Shown here: in pieces, positions 6,784 through 7,533 of the stretch
Numbering within the stretch: position 1 is the stretch's first letter
Layout: the number at the start of each line of letters is the position of its first letter
Assembly (NCBI GenBank): GCA_029051445.1
Contig: JAIDKP010000454.1
Coordinates: 1 to 7,533 of the forward strand
Reading direction: 5' to 3'
Length of the DNA stretch: 7,533 nucleotides
Source: Muribaculaceae bacterium
Lineage (GTDB): Bacteria; Bacteroidota; Bacteroidia; Bacteroidales; Muribaculaceae
The notes under the pieces: generated by a model
Database searches by the model: none
What the model was told of the DNA's origin: nothing
Seen by the model: only the letters and a program-made list of their open reading frames with translations
Made by a program: the position numbers and the translations under genes

Positions 6784-7533
6784 ATTTAAGATCATACAAT
6801 AGATTATCGATCCCTGCCGGACTGCCGAGGCAAGCCCGGCGGGGATTGCTTTTGTTTCTGTTTGCCGCTATATTTGTGAGCGGTCGGGGTGTCGCTCAGG
6901 TTGTGGCCGACACTCTTGAGAGGGGGGTGGAGCTCCGTGAGGTTGTCATAAAACCGAGGAAGGAGAAGTACAGTAAAAAAAATAATCCGGCGGTTGATTT
7001 TGTAAACCGTCTGCGCGATCATGCCGACGACAATGATCCGCTTCGCAACGAGCACTACAGCTACAGGCGGTATGGACGTGTCACATTGGCCATTTGCCCG
7101 TTTGACACGGCTAAAATGGCAAAAACAGGAAGCCGTTGGGCTTTTCTAAGAGATCATGTGACGGTGTCACCGTTGTCCGATACAGTCATGTTGCCGGTGT
7201 CGGTCAAGGAGAGATCGTCGACAGTAATATATGAAAAGGGAAGCCGAAGGGAAATAATAGATGCGGTAAAACGCGATGGTATCGATGAGTTTGTCGATCA
7301 GGAGGGTACGGAAATGTATCTGGAGGACGTGATGCGCGATGTCGATATTTTTCAGAATGATATCACGATGTTCCAGAACAGGTTTGTAAGTCCGGTGGGA
7401 CGCATCGCCCCTGATTTTTATAAGTTTTATCTCACTGACACGATTGCGTCGCCCGACGGCAGCGAACGGTGGATAGAACTGAGTTTCACGCCGATGGTCA
7501 ACACCACTTTTGGATTTCATGGCCGGTTGTATG
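6780..7533 (+). CDS. DUF5686 outer-membrane family protein, N-terminal part (runs off window)
   Basis: This is partial: 251 complete codons, open at the window end. The frame opens right after an in-frame TGA at 6777-6779. GTG at 6780-6782 overlaps the preceding TGA stop as GTGA and is my preferred start, because it gives a basic stretch (RQARRG, about 17-22), a hydrophobic run (LLLFLFAAIFVSG, 23-36) and a likely cleavage near VAQ (about residue 40). TTG at 6846 would keep the hydrophobic run but lose the charges. After the signal come LREVVIKP (52-59), NPAVDFV (69-75), NEHYSYRRYGRV, the VFQND/FVSPVGRIAPDFYKFYL block and WIELSFTP. This succession is characteristic of DUF5686 proteins, predicted Bacteroidetes outer-membrane barrels of unknown function, usually about 800 residues. 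The CarboxypepD_reg-like domain that often precedes this region is absent. A hairpin at 6808-6848 lies within the first codons if GTG is used. Confidence 0.75.
   Translation, partial: MNLRSYNRLSIPAGLPRQARRGLLLFLFAAIFVSGRGVAQVVADTLERGVELREVVIKPRKEKYSKKNNPAVDFVNRLRDHADDNDPLRNEHYSYRRYGRVTLAICPFDTAKMAKTGSRWAFLRDHVTVSPLSDTVMLPVSVKERSSTVIYEKGSRREIIDAVKRDGIDEFVDQEGTEMYLEDVMRDVDIFQNDITMFQNRFVSPVGRIAPDFYKFYLTDTIASPDGSERWIELSFTPMVNTTFGFHGRLY
6808..6863 (+). terminator. Terminator-like hairpin after the GH109-like gene
   Basis: The left arm CGATCCCTGCCGG (6808-6820) pairs with CCGGCGGGGATTG (6836-6848) over 13 bp with two G-T wobbles. The 15-base loop contains a small inner inverted repeat. The downstream tract 6849-6863 is T-rich but interrupted (runs of four, three and three Ts). 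It begins 24 bases after the GH109-like stop, where a terminator is expected. It also lies inside the DUF5686 reading frame, so it could equally be an attenuator between the two genes. Confidence 0.5.
6869..6876 (+). promoter_or_regulatory. Possible -7 box downstream of the hairpin
   Basis: TATATTTG matches TAnnTTTG exactly, and a weak ATTG lies 20 bases upstream (6845-6848). It sits inside the signal-peptide codons of the DUF5686 frame. If used, it would produce a transcript lacking the start and signal sequence chosen here. An eight-base match in a T-rich hydrophobic coding stretch can easily be chance. Confidence 0.2.

Noticed and set aside
5662..6795. Long open frame (377 codons) on the minus strand opposite the GH109-like gene
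   Set aside because: It is a mirror of codon usage in the real gene. Its translation shows no recognisable domain and lies entirely antisense to a protein with conserved motifs.

Overview
The window looks like chromosomal core DNA from a member of the Bacteroidales. The protein style would fit a gut Muribaculaceae- or Bacteroides-like organism, but the genus is a guess. Four things point there: several TAnnTTTG promoter boxes of the Bacteroidetes type, start codons without strong Shine-Dalgarno sequences, a DUF5686 outer-membrane protein (a family largely confined to Bacteroidetes), and a Bacteroidetes-style flavodoxin. I see no tRNA, rRNA, CRISPR array, insertion sequence or phage gene. No gene-free stretch exceeds about 220 bases.

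Left part, all on the minus strand: the N-terminal 193 codons of an AspT/YidE/YbjL-type transporter (579 to the window edge) with a well-formed promoter at 650-680; a TRIC/UPF0126 small membrane channel or transporter starting at GTG (1373-762); and a long-chain flavodoxin, fldA (2103-1591), closed by a strong intrinsic terminator at 1531-1559.

Middle, still on the minus strand: a compact run of a sugar-kinase-like phosphotransferase (5280-4186), prfA (4167-3058) and pyrF (3028-2192). Gaps are 18 and 29 bases. A perfect 13-bp inverted repeat with a short U-tract follows pyrF and probably ends this operon before fldA.

Right part, plus strand: a lipoprotein of the Gfo/Idh/MocA fold that matches the GH109 NAD-dependent alpha-N-acetylgalactosaminidases (5383-6783). 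It is followed by a DUF5686 protein that overlaps its stop codon and runs off the window.

The most interesting point is the divergent pair around 5281-5382. The GH109-like lipoprotein would release GalNAc from glycans in the cell envelope. The leftward gene resembles N-acetylhexosamine 1-kinase (NahK), which phosphorylates GalNAc or GlcNAc at C1. Their promoter boxes sit back to back within about 30 bp. Together they suggest a small, undescribed GalNAc/HexNAc salvage module wired into a translation/pyrimidine housekeeping operon. This is inferred from sequence resemblance recalled from memory, not from a database search.
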